From NCBI GenBank assembly GCA_020744225.1, contig JAGMWG010000019.1:930001-994000 (forward strand): a stretch of 64,000 nucleotides of DNA, written 5' to 3'. This DNA comes from Paraphoma chrysanthemicola (Eukaryota; Ascomycota; Dothideomycetes; Pleosporales; Phaeosphaeriaceae). The notes under the pieces were generated by a model. It saw only the letters and a list, made by a program, of their open reading frames with translations, ran no database searches and was not told the origin of the DNA. Position numbers and translations under genes: made by a program. Positions 21,127 to 33,403 of this stretch are shown piece by piece (within the stretch, counting starts at the first letter, position 1; every line of letters starts with the position of its first letter).

Positions 21127-22422
21127 ATGTCAGACGAGGACGACCCGCTAGTCATTGCCACAAGCGGTGATCTCATTCTTGATGTTGCGCAAGAAGAAGG
21201 CGGCACGCGATACTCCTATCGAGTGGACTCGAAGACACTGCGGCAGAGCTCAAGATACTTTGATAACCTTCTAAGTGACCGCTTTAGTGAGGGCCAGCAG
21301 TGGCAAGCGGATCTTGAAAAGCTACGGTTGAGCGGTACATCCGACATATCCGCGGCTGCAGCAGACCTTCTTCCGCATATAACCATTGTCAACGTGGGTA
21401 GAATAGCCATATCGAAAGAGTCTGCCATAAAGACCTTGCTTGCCGACTTCCTGCGTACATTTCATGCCTCAGATCTCGCCGTCGCGAACCCTCCAGTTGC
21501 GAACTTAGCCAACCTCGCCGTCGTTGCCGATCGATTCGATGCCGTTGCATGCCTTACGAAGTACGTGCAGAGGAGGAAATACTTCCAGCTCATCGATGCG
21601 AAATCGCGAGGAAAGCCAAATCCGACCTTGACTGAAGAGAGAGTACGACAGAAACTTCTGGTAGGGCTGCTGCTCGACCACCCACCGTGGGTTATGAAGT
21701 ACTCGAAGTATCTCATGATGCGCGACTCGGTACAATGGAGGCCTGGAATAGAGGAGGACTATACGAAGGCGCTTTGGTGGGACATTCCGAACGGAGTAGA
21801 AGACGAGATGATACAGCGTCGCGAGTACATTCTGGAGACGATCAACTCGCTCCAGGCGCACTTTTTGAAGCTATATACTTCAGGCGAGCGGCAGTGCAAG
21901 CTTGGCTATGACACATCGCTGCAGTGTGACTCGTTTCAGCTGGGAGAGATGGTTCGATTCTTTCATAAGATCGATACAGTGAGGTTGCAGGGCAAGATCT
22001 ATGACAACACAGAGCCGACATACTATCTTGGAGATGTCGACCGTCTATTGCTATCCCTGCGCCAATGCTCGAATTATCAGGTAGACAGCAACCACAGTCA
22101 CTGCGGCCTGAGGTCACGCCTTCTGCCATTACTCGACCTCATCCAGAACCAGCTCAATCTCGAGACTGGAAGTCTAGACATCGGCATCTGCGCCGACTGT
22201 TGGACCCACCGTCGCTCACAATATGCCTGGAAACTGGCCAAGCGACCGGTCATGTGGGCTCATCCCCGATCTCTTACCGGCAACCGATCGCTTGCCAACG
22301 GCTTTACGCGGAAGCAGAGCAGCCATAAGCGGGAATCTAGTAGTTGCCTGAGTAGGCATGTTGCCGTGAGGGATCTGTTCATGGCGGTGGAGCGGGACTG
22401 GACATCTAGGGATGCGTTTTGA
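21127..22422 (+). CDS. BTB-like domain protein, long form
   Basis: A single exon of 431 aa from MSDEDDPLVIATSGDLILDV (an in-frame ATG at 21079 would add 16 residues; I chose the later one because it precedes the conserved acidic start). DLILDV ... YRVDSKTLRQSSRYFDNLLSDRFSE is the BTB/POZ beta-alpha core, followed by a helical extension (LAVVADRFDAVACLTKYVQ) typical of a fungal BTB family. The C-terminal half includes a Cys/His region (CADCWTHRRSQYAWK) not found in the paralogues at 4.8 and 6.5 kb. No partner domain. Function unknown. Confidence 0.72.
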   Translation: MSDEDDPLVIATSGDLILDVAQEEGGTRYSYRVDSKTLRQSSRYFDNLLSDRFSEGQQWQADLEKLRLSGTSDISAAAADLLPHITIVNVGRIAISKESAIKTLLADFLRTFHASDLAVANPPVANLANLAVVADRFDAVACLTKYVQRRKYFQLIDAKSRGKPNPTLTEERVRQKLLVGLLLDHPPWVMKYSKYLMMRDSVQWRPGIEEDYTKALWWDIPNGVEDEMIQRREYILETINSLQAHFLKLYTSGERQCKLGYDTSLQCDSFQLGEMVRFFHKIDTVRLQGKIYDNTEPTYYLGDVDRLLLSLRQCSNYQVDSNHSHCGLRSRLLPLLDLIQNQLNLETGSLDIGICADCWTHRRSQYAWKLAKRPVMWAHPRSLTGNRSLANGFTRKQSSHKRESSSCLSRHVAVRDLFMAVERDWTSRDAF

Positions 22423-23603
22423 GAACTTTTGAGGCAGCTATGACCAGTTTATTAGAGCCTCATCGACAGCAAGCATAAATCGGCCCCATTTGAGTCCTGC
22501 CACTAAGCTTGTTTGGCACACCGAAAGTTTCAGCCCTACAAGGAGCTGCAGCTGCAGGTACCGGTATCCAGGCACCAAGGTCTCTTTACGGGCCGCAGCT
22601 GGGGTCAGCCTCAAGGCCTCACTCCACGGCGCACGTATGCCCGCAAGGGGAACATCTTTCATAACAGACATTGGTTTCTGTATTTCTTCGCAGTGTTGAG
22701 AGCAAATGATGTAGAGAGAACGATGAGTAGGATTATTATAGTACGACCTGGGTAGCGTGACGCCGCGGGCACGTTTCCAGACCAGCTTCATCTCACCCTC
22801 ACAAAGCTGTGTTCCATTCGATCGTGACTTTTTTTGCTGATAAGCCTTCAAAAGTGGCACCTGGGTGACGGTCACACGTTCGACTTGTTTCAGCGACATC
22901 AAACATCCCCGGCGCGTACCCACGTGCTGCGCGTGGTAAGCAGTACCCGCCTCAGCCAAGGTGGTTACCATTACCGAAATGCAGGAGGGTTCACAGACTG
23001 CGAACGGTTGTTCCGTGCGCTAGAGGCGGTTATTGCGTACGAGAACCAATCTGGTGTTGGAACTGCTCAAGAATTTGGTTGGTTTTATCATGTGACCGTG
23101 CACAGCCGCGCAAATCTCGTATGTGATTGGTCTATGGAGATGAGGCGCAGCCGTCCAACAAGTGCGGCGAGTAGGCTGAGTGCCTTGCGAGGGGCTGGCT
23201 CACAAGGCATACCATCAGCTACGCGAAGTCCTCATTTCATTGACTGAGGAGGCCTTCTGTGGCCACAGCGAGGCGCCTTCAAGGCAGAATGCTTATGAAC
23301 ATCGTGACACGCTCTCGCCCTTTGATGATTGTCCTAAGTAAGGTATAAAGACAGTGTCTTTGATCTGTGTCAGAGGCCAGACATTCCGGGACCCAAAGCG
23401 CAACTTGCTCAATAAGCTTTCACTATTCGGCACAAGTTCCGATTTGCCCCTCACTCTGACACACATAAAGCCCGTTTGCTCTTACCACCTTACCCATGTC
23501 TGTCTCACTTGCCACGTACAACGGACAGTGCAGCAACACCGGTGGCCCACCCCGACTATCAACTCGCTCCAGCATTCGATCATCATCTTCAACAACGACA
23601 AGC
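22423..23603. other. Intergenic region, 1.2 kb, no supported gene
   Basis: A minus-strand frame (22438-22971) of 177 codons has no recognisable domain and is not called. The right end includes the leader and upstream in-frame ATG (23496) of the VWA gene. Confidence 0.4.
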
Positions 23604-24631
23604 ATGTTTGGCAACCTCAGGAAGAAGCTCTCGAAGAAGAACTCAAATCTTCTCAACGATTCCTCATGGTCAGGCGCACACACACAGCAAACCGCTTCGA
23701 AGCCTGCGGGATCACGGACCACAGGCCTGGCACCACCTCAAGATAACGGCCCATTCTCCTCATCGCCTGCCACACGGCGACCTAGTACGTATTAGAGCGT
23801 GCTCGCAGCTTTACAGTGGCGCAATACAGATCTAACAAACTCGCAGACAATCCAAGCATGAACCCATTCAACTCCCCGAGGGAGGCGCCTCCAGCATACA
23901 CACCGGGACCAGCCCAGTCTACTGAACAATCAAGATTGGTGTCAGCATCCAGTGATACTGATCCTTATGCCTTCCTAAAGTCATTCGACACTGTTTTCCT
24001 AATTGATGACTCCGGTTCTATGGCTGGTCGTTCCTGGAGAGAGACGGGCAAAGCCATCGAGACTATTACTCCTATCTGCACACAACGCGACGCTGATGGC
24101 ATTGACGTCTACTTCCTGAACCACCCCGATTCAACCCTATACAAGAACATCACCACCGCCGGTACCGTCGTCGAAATCTTTCAGAGTGTCCGACCAAGCG
24201 GCTCGACCCCCACCGGTCAGCGCTTGAACAAGATCCTAAAACCCTATCTTCAGCGTTACGAGAAGGATCCTGAGACCACCAAGCCAATCAACATCATTGT
24301 CATCACCGATGGTGAGCCGTCCGACGATGTCGAGTCCCCTATCATCCAGGCCGCCAAGAAGCTAGACAAGCTAGACGCACCTGCATGGCAGGTTGGTATT
24401 CAGTTCTTCCAGGTCGGCAGGGAGCCTGGCGCGCGTGAGCATCTCAAGCAGCTCGACGATGGGCTTAGAGAGCTCGCGGGCGTCGAGGAGCTCAGGGATA
24501 TTGTGGACACCGTTCCATTTACCGGTGACGGCAATGCAGAGCTTACTGCCCAAGGCATAATGAAGGTGGTGCTTGGAAGTGTGAATAGGCGTCTAGATCG
24601 CAATTCGAAGGAGTTGCATCGTAAGGCGTAG
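23604..24631 (+). CDS. VWA-domain protein
   Basis: Exons 23604-23784 and 23847-24631 give 321 aa; the 62-bp intron has gtacgt, tctaac and gcag. The start at 23604 (MFGNLRKKLSKKNSN) is preferred; an in-frame ATG at 23496 would add 36 residues. After a Ser/Pro linker (NPFNSPREAPPAYTPGP) a von Willebrand A fold starts near residue 118: DTVFLIDDSGSM (complete MIDAS DxSxS), PSGSTPTGQRLNKIL, and INIIVITDGEPSDD. No signal peptide, so intracellular. Fungal VWA proteins of this type have no established partner; a metal-dependent adhesion or scaffolding role is inferred from the fold only. Confidence 0.83.
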
Positions 24632-27235
24632 TCTTGGTGGTGCTGGCGCGGGTCGTGCAAAGCGAGTCTGCCTTGGGGAAGTACCGGGTGTAGGCGTGGT
24701 TGCTCAATGGGAATACGTGCATTAGAACTTGCATTACGGATTCTTCCTATCTCGGAAATGGCTCTGCTTTGGCGTTACGGTTGGGTGGCACGGGTTTATC
24801 TCATTTGAGGACACGGCGTTTGCTGAATGATACCCCCTGCGCTCCTCTGCAGGATATGGGTGGCTTTCTGCTATTATTATTGGCTTGGGAATACTCTTCT
24901 CATCGGTTTGAAGTTCTGGAGTTTGCGTAGAGAAAAGACAAATAGACATTTCTTTGGTCAAGTCTACTTATTTGGACTTCAATATGAACATCTATGAACA
25001 TCACCCCTCGATGAACAAAATATGAAAGTACAATTACTATTCTTCCAGGTGTGAAGTCCGCGGCACATCGTTGAAGCGAAGGATCGCTTGCCTGGTATGC
25101 CCTAGGCGCAAGGCAGACTCGTAATCTACCGGTTGTAGTGGGACCTTACCTCCACCACTTGCCTTAGCGAACCACCACGAACTTCTTTTCACAACGCAAG
25201 CTACACATACTAATAGACGCTAGCGATCAATGAGCCTTATCTCCGGAATTATATTATGCATCGAGTTGGGTTGCGATACCAAGGTATCAGGCTTGCCGAA
25301 ACGTGGACATTGGAGATTGGGGGTTGTGTGTCTGCCTTAGGCATTCCGGCGTCAAGAGAGGGGGAAATGGTGCAGTCGATGTGATACCAATGTCTGCTTG
25401 CAGGATCAGATATGCTAGGTCAGATTCTTGTGCATGAGAGATCACCGGAAATGGACGAATGGATGCGTTTTTGGATGGTCAACCGCGTGAGGCGTTCAAG
25501 TGAGGATACGCGCTTTGAGCCACACGATGAGCCTGTATAGTTTCGCGGAACTTTATATATAGCCTCAAATGCACCATGAACGACCTGAGATCATACAGGT
25601 AAGGCTGAAACTGACTTTCACGAGGGTCTTGCCTCGAGCGAGCACTTGCTTGATGCCCAAGAAGAAACACTGCGTGATGAGTACCACGGTCTCATTACTT
25701 CCAAACACTATCGTCTTGCTGCAAGTTGAATTTGTATCGAGCTGCATCGACGCATATTCGGGGTTTGATCCTTACGTTTCAAGGTTTGCAAGCGTTCATG
25801 GGTCTTGGAACACTAGCTGCGCCTCACTAGTTACCACACTTTTTATCGCAGCTGCATCCAACGGACCACAGTTTCGTAGTCATCTGTGCCCCGGTAGAGC
25901 GAACCGCAAGCCGTAAAGCTAACAGGGCCTGGCTCCATGATCGCGGAATGGAGACCGGTTTCTCTGCATGGAAGGTTACGATTTCTGACTTCTATTCCGC
26001 ATGGCGAGCGGCCGTGACTGGAAGGGTACTTCTTGTTTAGACAAGTGTACTTTTGAGAACATTGCACGCGAGACTACCTGCTCTCGTCCACCTCTGAAGT
26101 TTTTGGACTGCTTGTGGGGTACTTTTACCCGTCTAGAGATGATCTAGCATATATGAGTGTTTCCGTGTACGGCAATTTGCCTAGAATTATGCTCCATGGT
26201 GTACGGGAAGAAAATAGCTAGCGCCGTTACTGTGGTCATAAATACGAAAACATGCAATGCCTACGTCGTAGTTCCAGTACGCACTGTCATGTGGTCATCC
26301 TATTGCAAAGAAGCAATGCGCCACCCTTCCCTTCATCCAAGTCCATAATGGGCTGTGCAGAAAACACTCCTTACTTTCAAGGACGAGGACGACGAAAAGT
26401 CGCCGTTCTTCAGGTGCTGCGCGCCCAAGGACACGGTGTGTGGCTGGAGATAGTCTGGTGGTAAATTGAACGGTCATGAGAGTCTGCTTGGTTTCGTTGG
26501 GGAAAATTTGGATACCACTGGTTTGTGTTTTGGTAGGATCTATGAGTTTATGCTCCATGCGACTCTAGGAATCTATGGCTTGTTGAGATTGGAATAAAAA
26601 CCTTGTTTGGAATGTGGTCAATCAGTGCGATCCTGTAGGCCGAGATGCTTTAACTATTTTGCTTCCACGATGCATGACAGAAATTAGGCTGGGGATAGAT
26701 AAACAGCCATACGACTTCAGTGCAAACCTTTGATTGTCTAGTATTCATCGTGATGAGAACACCCACAAATGACTAGTAGTATGATGCCTCGCAACGCTTC
26801 GCGCCCAATTGATCAAATCGTAGCCTTCACTATGTTCATTCTGTCGAGTCCGATATATCCACAGGTAGCTTTCCTCTCACTTCATGAGACCGGAAATGGA
26901 CCTGAGCATATCAGGTCTGTTGTACATAGAAGGGGTGGCAGATGGCAATGACATCATCAGCGATATCGGCGCAAAAGTTCGTGACCGTCGAGCTACCATC
27001 CCCGACTCTCGAGCAGCCTGAATCAGATACGGGGGTAAGCTTCACCATAGGAATTTGCTGGTGGCGACTGAAGAAGGATTCGTCACGTTACGGCGCTGGT
27101 GGAAGGTGCTCGGCACAAGATGCCCGAAGTCGGAGGGCTTGCGGCTTTCGGCGGGGTTGAAAGTCGTGGGGTAGCTCTCAGAATTCTTGAGCACAATTGA
27201 GCATCAACTCTTCGAGAAGCTGTCATACACTAGAA
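24632..27235. other. Gene desert, 2.6 kb
   Basis: Only short frames (60-115 codons) with no domain. No terminal repeats, no transposase or reverse-transcriptase motif seen, no tRNA. The right end holds the LEU2 promoter; no CCGGNNCCGG Leu3-type site was found there. Confidence 0.45.
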
Positions 27236-28633
27236 ATGCCTTCTCACAATATTGTTATTCTTGCTGGTACGTACTAGATACGTGTACTCCAATGCATACA
27301 CTAATTGCGCACAGGTGACGGTGTGGGACCTGAGGTATTGATTTCCACTCAGCGCAAAACACTACGCGAGGCTTACATGTAGAACTTCAGGTCGTCGCAG
27401 AAGCGGTCAAGGCAAGTTAGAATTGGTCAAATGCACGGCTATGGGCTAACAGAATGTAGATCCTCAAGGTGGTCGAGAAGCACACCGACAACACATTCAA
27501 CTTCCAAGAACATCTTTTCGGAGGCGTAAGTGACGTGATGATGCGCGTCTGTACTTCCGCTCACCTTCTATAGTGCTCAATAGACGCCCACAACAACCCT
27601 CTTACAGACGAAGCCCTTGCCGCAGCAAAGGGTGCCGATGCAATCATTCTTGGTGCTGTCGGCGGTCCGGTACGTTCAATAGAGTCAGCCAATGCGCACG
27701 TGGCTAAGAATGGCGACAGAAATGGGGAACTGGAAAGGTGCGACCTGAGCAGGGCATCTTGAGGCTTCGCAAAGAACTCGGCACTTTCGGCAACCTACGA
27801 CCGTGCTTTTTCGCGTCCGACTCGCTCGTCGACTCTTCGCCTCTCAAAGCTGAACTCGTCCGCGGCGTTAACTTCAACATTATTCGGGAGCTCACCGGAG
27901 GCATATACTTTGGCGAGCGGAAAGAAGATGAGGGCGACGGCAAAGCCTGGGACACGGAACCTTACAGCGTCGAGGAGATTGAGCGCGTGGTGCGATTAGC
28001 CGGCAGTTTGGCATCCGTGGAGAACCCACCAGCGCCGGTGTGGAGTTTGGACAAGGCAAATGTGCTGGCAACATCGAGGTTATGGCGGAAAACATTCGAG
28101 CGTATCATGAAGGACGAGTACCCGCACCTCAAGTCTGGCACCCACCTCATCGACTCGGCGGCCATGCTCATGATTAAGAACCCACGCGCGCTGAACGGTG
28201 TCGTGGTCACCAGCAATCTCTTTGGCGACATCATTAGCGACGAGGCTAGTGTGATCCCCGGCAGTCTTGGACTACTACCAAGCGCCAGCTTAGGAGGCAT
28301 TCCAGACGGGAAGACGAAGCTGAACGGCATCTACGAGCCTATTCACGGTATGTTCTGCGCGCAGGGAAGCATTGTATCTACTGACACATAAACACAGGCT
28401 CCGCACCCGATATCGCTGGCCAAGGCATCGTAAACCCCGTCGCAACCATTCTCTCGATAAGCATGATGTTCAAGTACTCATTATGCTTGCCCGAGCTCGC
28501 GCTGAAGATCGATGAGGCGACACGGATAACCATCGATAAGGGCATCAGGACTGGCGACATCGGCGGCAAATCAAAGACTGCCGAGGTCGGTGATGCAGTG
28601 GCCGCCGAGTTGGAAACACTTCTGAAGAAGTAG
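27236..28633 (+). CDS. LEU2: 3-isopropylmalate dehydrogenase
   Basis: Seven exons: 27236-27266, 27315-27334, 27391-27411, 27460-27525, 27574-27669, 27720-28347 and 28398-28633, giving 365 aa, the usual length. It starts MPSHNIVILAGDGVGPEV and shows ILGAVGGPKWGTG, RELTGGIYFGER, and the NAD/divalent-metal signature NLFGDIISDEASVIPGSLGLLPSASLG, then EPIHGSAPDIAGQGIVNPVATILS. The enzyme oxidises and decarboxylates 3-isopropylmalate, the third specific step in leucine synthesis. Exons 2 and 3 are only 20 and 21 nt. Intron 3 (27412-27459) begins GC, ends AG and has a gctaac branch site. The acceptor of intron 5 and the remaining donors are standard. Confidence 0.95.
27412..27459 (+). other. GC-AG intron in LEU2
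   Basis: AAG|gcaagttag ... gggctaacagaatgtag|ATC. Frame continuity (V-K-I-L-K) requires this donor; using the nearby gttaga instead breaks the frame. 48 bp. Confidence 0.8.
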
Positions 28634-29335
28634 GATGTCGGCGTACACATAGTACACAGTCGAATGTTTGATCACCGCAAGAGCGGCAACATCTGTTCAC
28701 CAGTAGCATATGACCTTGTTTCAACATGTCCCGTGACTGTCAATTGGACCAGCATTGTAAGATTGCTTAAAGTCTGGCAGTCGTTGTGAAATACATAAGA
28801 TCTAAGTTCATTGTGTTGAGGTGAGGGACCCTGCAGCTGCCAGTTCAGCTCGACGCCATGTGGATGTACATTCCGCTTTCGGCTCGTGTCAGCCTTAGCG
28901 ACTTCAAAGACCTTCCATAAATAAATCACAGTCACGTTCGAGATTAGTGGCTTTGGCTGATGTTCATTACGCTCTGATTGAGCGCTTGAGTTGAGCATAC
29001 GAGACGAAGTCCAGCCACAGTAGCATCAAGCCTCCACTGCTGTGTTGGACATACTTGATCGAGTATACAAGAGTATATGCATTTCACAGATGCAGTAACT
29101 ATAACGTCGCTTGCAGAAAGTAGTGGCATGTTGGTCTAGCGGAGTCGCCGACTCGCTGTTAGACTCGTGATGCTGCTATGAAGTATAAGGACAGGTACAA
29201 ACGCTGCATAAAACACTCGAGCACATCAGGCCCGATTCTTCACCCCCAAGCAACAATCGCAGCCACTCCTCGTCCCATTCTGTAACCAGTACATGTAGCA
29301 TAGCAAGACAATACGCCAAAGCACATTCGCCCACC
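28634..29335. other. Intergenic region
   Basis: The 3' flank of LEU2 and the upstream region of the hemerythrin-like gene. An A-box-like element at 29132-29142 was considered and rejected as a tRNA gene. Confidence 0.45.
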
Positions 29336-30163
29336 ATGGCCACAATAGCAACAACAACCACAACCGCCCCATCCATGGCCATCCTCACAGAAAAGCCCCA
29401 GTCGAGCAAGCAGACCTTCTCCTGGGAGACCACACCCATGTCCCTCATCCCCACTCCGGCCTTCCAGACTTCTGCAACCGACGTCTTCACCGCAGTCGCC
29501 TCCGAAATGGCACTCGTCCACAACTGCATCATCCGCGCCCTCAATTCTATCTACCTGCAAGCACCACATGTACCAGCCTCGCAACACGCCAACTTCGTCG
29601 CCTACAGTCTCGCAGTATACCAAGGCTTGATGGCACACCATGACGGCGAAGAACATACTTTCTTTCCTGAGCTGGAAGAACTAACAGGCGAAACGGGACT
29701 GATGGACGAGAATGTCGAAGGCCACCGGGCTTTTGATACCAAATTGGGCCAGTGGGGAATTTGGCTAGAAACATGCAAAGCCAGTAAACAATCATTCGAT
29801 GCCGCAAAATGCGTATCCATGATGGACTCCTTCATCCCTTCTCTGCACGCCCACCTCGTCGACGAAATCCCCACTCTCCTCGCCCTCTCCCGCTTCCCAG
29901 CCCTCGCGCCCATCCTACCCCAAAAGATGGAAGAAGAGGGGAAGAAAGTCATGGGCGCCATGAGCAAAACGGAAATACTCCCCGTATTCTTACTCAACCA
30001 TGACGTCGGGTTTGAAGGCGCGAGACACAATTTCCCGCCGCTGCCGCCGCCGGTCAAGTGGGTTTTGCGCGAGGTGTGTGGGCGCTGGAATGCGGCGTGG
30101 TGGCAGTTTGCGACGTGTGGGTTTGATGGACGGGCGAGGGAAGTGAAGTTCCTGGGCAAGTGA
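29336..30163 (+). CDS. Hemerythrin-like (HHE) domain protein
   Basis: A single 275-aa exon. The cation-binding HHE pattern is seen: His62 (LVHNCIIRALN), H101/H102 with E106 (HHDGEEHTFFPELEE), H130 (EGHRAFD), and H173 with E177 (HAHLVDEIPTL). These residues fold as a four-helix bundle binding a di-iron centre in hemerythrins. The C-terminal part has FLLNHDVGFEGARHNFPPLPPPVKW, usual in fungal members. No signal peptide. Likely iron-binding or oxygen/redox sensing in the cytosol; substrate unknown. Confidence 0.85.
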   Translation: MATIATTTTTAPSMAILTEKPQSSKQTFSWETTPMSLIPTPAFQTSATDVFTAVASEMALVHNCIIRALNSIYLQAPHVPASQHANFVAYSLAVYQGLMAHHDGEEHTFFPELEELTGETGLMDENVEGHRAFDTKLGQWGIWLETCKASKQSFDAAKCVSMMDSFIPSLHAHLVDEIPTLLALSRFPALAPILPQKMEEEGKKVMGAMSKTEILPVFLLNHDVGFEGARHNFPPLPPPVKWVLREVCGRWNAAWWQFATCGFDGRAREVKFLGK

Positions 30164-33100
30164 GAGTATATGAATGAGGAAAGCAAGGGCTTGGAAATGT
30201 ATGACTTGGATTGTATTATAGTAGACAATAATGTTCATGCATATGTAGACTCACTGGAAGAGCAAATGAGATTACCTGCTGCATCAATTCGTCTTGTTGC
30301 ACTGATTCGTCGTTGCCGTCAATTGAAGGTTGCGAGAACCGGGATTTTTATTGATATACTCGTAATGTTTTACATTGTCGACAAGCAGTTGTAGTGTAGT
30401 CGGAGTATAACGAGCTGAAGGTCGCATTGGCTTCTACATACTGAAAATATTTGCGCCATTAGTCACGGCATAGTCAAATCTGGTTGCATTTTGCACTAGG
30501 GTGGTCCCACGATGTTCTTGATAGAATGTGAATGGGTTTTGTAGTGTGCATTGGTGGCCGTGTTTGTCCAAGGTAAGTATCAGCTGAGACGTCGCCCGGT
30601 GCCAATTAGCTACCGTCAATATCAACGACTTTAGAGCAACTTTGATCTATGCCGCTCGCACTCGGTTTTGAGATTGAAGTCTCGCTGCTTGTGTGCGGCT
30701 TCGAGGTGTCGCGCTTGCGGTATGAGCGGAAGTCGGCAATGAATATAACAATTGCGTGGCCTTTTGGTAAATCTGAAACGTATATCCTGCAGGTAGTCAT
30801 ACAGTGTTTTTAGCACCGCTGCGCTTATGTTAGTACATGTGCAATGCGATGCAGACTTATATATCCAGAAGCCGAGCCGGGTGTAAGCACATTAGTCCGC
30901 AGCAACATCATATATCCGCGACATGTGGTCTATAGTCGTGCAGATCACAGGAATACATCTAAGCATAGAGTGCTTTGCATACTAGCTTGTCCACCCAAAG
31001 GATGCACCTCTTCCCAAAATGATTTTGGGTGCGCAGCCTCAGTGTAAGCGCTTGCAAGCTTCCTTCCATGCTGTGTGACAGTACTGAGCCAAGACCAAGG
31101 GAGCGAGCTTCAAGGGCTAGTTACAACAATTGAAGACTCCAGTTGCCCGCTTAAAGTCGCATTTAAAAGGCCTTTCGCTACGGGTAATCACTTTTGGCGC
31201 GAGGAAATCTCCCTATCCACAGTACATTTTCATGGTCGGCAATTCTACGCGAAGCCGCGGAGAATAATCGAACCTGGGAAGCGGAAGATAATCCTGGTCA
31301 TTGATGGCAGGGATGGTATTGTCACCCATGTTGCCGTTTTTCGACTGGCCTGCCTATGATTGAAGGGTGCGCAAACGTCTGTCCACTCATTAAAGACACC
31401 TGTCAAACAACGTCGAAATAAAGGGATTCTGAAACAGGATCACGCGGGGGAGCGACAACCAGGATGCCTATGCCTGTCATAGCATCTCGGATCACTCGAT
31501 AAGTATCCGTGCAGATAAGATATCCCAATCGACAGAGCAGGTGTTGATCTTGGTGAAACATTCAGGCTTGCCTGGGCGGTTGGGCCAGATGCCACCGCCT
31601 TGGCAGTGCAACGCCGTGCTTCAACATGACTTTGACTTTAGCTGAAGAAGCCCGTGGCTGGAGCGCTGGAATTGAGAAGGGTGGGGGACTGTGGAGAAGG
31701 TTTCGGGGCGCCTTGATGGAAATGAGGCGATTGCCATGTGTGCGACAGCCGGGTTGTGGCAAACGGAGCTGCCAGGTTCGTGTCTGGACAGATTGTTGTG
31801 CCCAGCTACCTCATGCACGACCGTCATGCCGACAAACCGACGACATTGCGCTGAATGATGGTGCATTTGACTGATGACGCGGAGGAAGCGCTTGTCTTCG
31901 CTTTAGGAGGGAGGCCGGCGCAGCCAAGAAGCGCCGTTCCCTCAGGAAAACTTTTGAGGCCACGAATGTGTCTTTTTTGCGGCCTCAAAGAGACTTTCCG
32001 TGACCTGCTGCATTAGTCCACCCTGCGGATATGGTGGCAGAATAAGAAGAATGGCGACGCGCGCCTCGATGCCGCCGGCCCCGCCTTTGCGAAGGTGATC
32101 CTTCGCTGCGGACGGACGTTCTGACAAAAGCACGAATAGGTCACCCTTGCAGGATATCTGCAGCCGCACACTCAAGGGACAATGCCCGGTCGTGAAGATG
32201 GGGAAGGATTGGGACTAGGCTTCTGCGGCGCAGTACATACTCCGTCATCAACAGGGAAGGATCATTGTTAGGAGGAAAGTCGCATTCAAGGCATTTGTAA
32301 TGTTCGGAGAGTGCCAATTCTACCGACAACATTAGCGGCTGTGGCCGCCGCCGAAAGGCAGTAATGGCAGCCCGACGCGAAGATGTCATGGTAATAGAAA
32401 AAGGATAGATCTAAGCAAGCACGGAGTTCAGGGGAGTAGACCCTTAGTTTCCGAGCACGTGGCGGGATTAGGCGAATAAGGTCTTATCGATAACTCACCG
32501 CCCGGCACTACACCCGATGCCCATCCCTGCGGACGGCAGCGCCATCACGCAGATGGTAATGATGATCAGGACCGCTGAAGGATGTTTTGGCGATCAAACC
32601 GACCGTGTTCTTGTCTTCTCCCAAATTGTGCGAAAAAAGGAAGGAGGCACGAAATTCCCGCTGGGTGTGATTCTCCGCCCTGCGCTTCCAAAGCGCCAGG
32701 CCAGACCGCATGCGGCAACGCTTGAAACGAAGGCAGACTCTCGCCAGCCAAAACAACTGGAAAAGGCACCGCACTCCCGGACGAGGATGCCTCGAGGCGC
32801 CACAAGCTCCCGCGGCTCGACGTTTCGAAACAGTGAGGGAAGTCCGGCTCCTGCAGGTACGCGACCTCGCCTCGCTGACATTGGCTACGGCGCAGTCAGG
32901 GGTCACTACCTGTGCTCCACCCACTGCAGACTCTGGACTACGCAGCGGGTCGTACAACGGCGTGCAGCCGCTGACTCTGAGCGTACTGTTGTGGAAATGC
33001 AGATGAATGCCGCGGCGGGCTTGGTACTGTGATCAGGAGACAGTTGTTTAAAGGCAGGATGCCGCACTTTGGAAAGTCGGCATCACTTCCAGTGACACAC

Positions 33101-33403
33101 ATTCCCTCGTGACAAGCAAGCCTTCGTCGACGTTCCTTCTACATTCACTCCTTTGTGTCCGAAAGCGCAGGGTCGTCTTTCTGATTTCAGCCCCCTTGTT
33201 CTTCTTCGAGTTGACCTCACAACGTCATATCTCACTTCACGCATACGTTCTGGAAACAAACGGAACATCGTCAACTCACTGAAGAACTGTTTCATATCCC
33301 CCTCTCAGTTACTTAAGGATTCACGTATCCTTCCCTTTGATACCCAGAACACTCATTTGTTCATAACGACTACGCTCCCTACGAATTTACTCAAGAAAAC
33401 ACG
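30164..33403. other. Gene desert, 3.2 kb
   Basis: No supported gene. Frames of 80-171 codons overlap each other on both strands (for example 32508-32957 and 32517-33032). No repeat ends, transposase or RT motif was recognised. The right end (33060-33403) is the promoter and leader of the LPMO. Confidence 0.45.

Noticed and set aside
22438..22971. Minus-strand 177-codon frame
   Set aside because: No domain; no splice signals or promoter; probably chance.
29125..29175. tRNA-like segment (A box TGGTCTAGCGG)
   Set aside because: No B box (GGTTCGANTCC) follows, and the anticodon arm does not pair. Probably chance or a dead fragment.
32508..33032. Overlapping frames on both strands (150 and 171 codons)
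   Set aside because: Both are open in the same region and neither resembles a known family; a GC-rich patch explains them.
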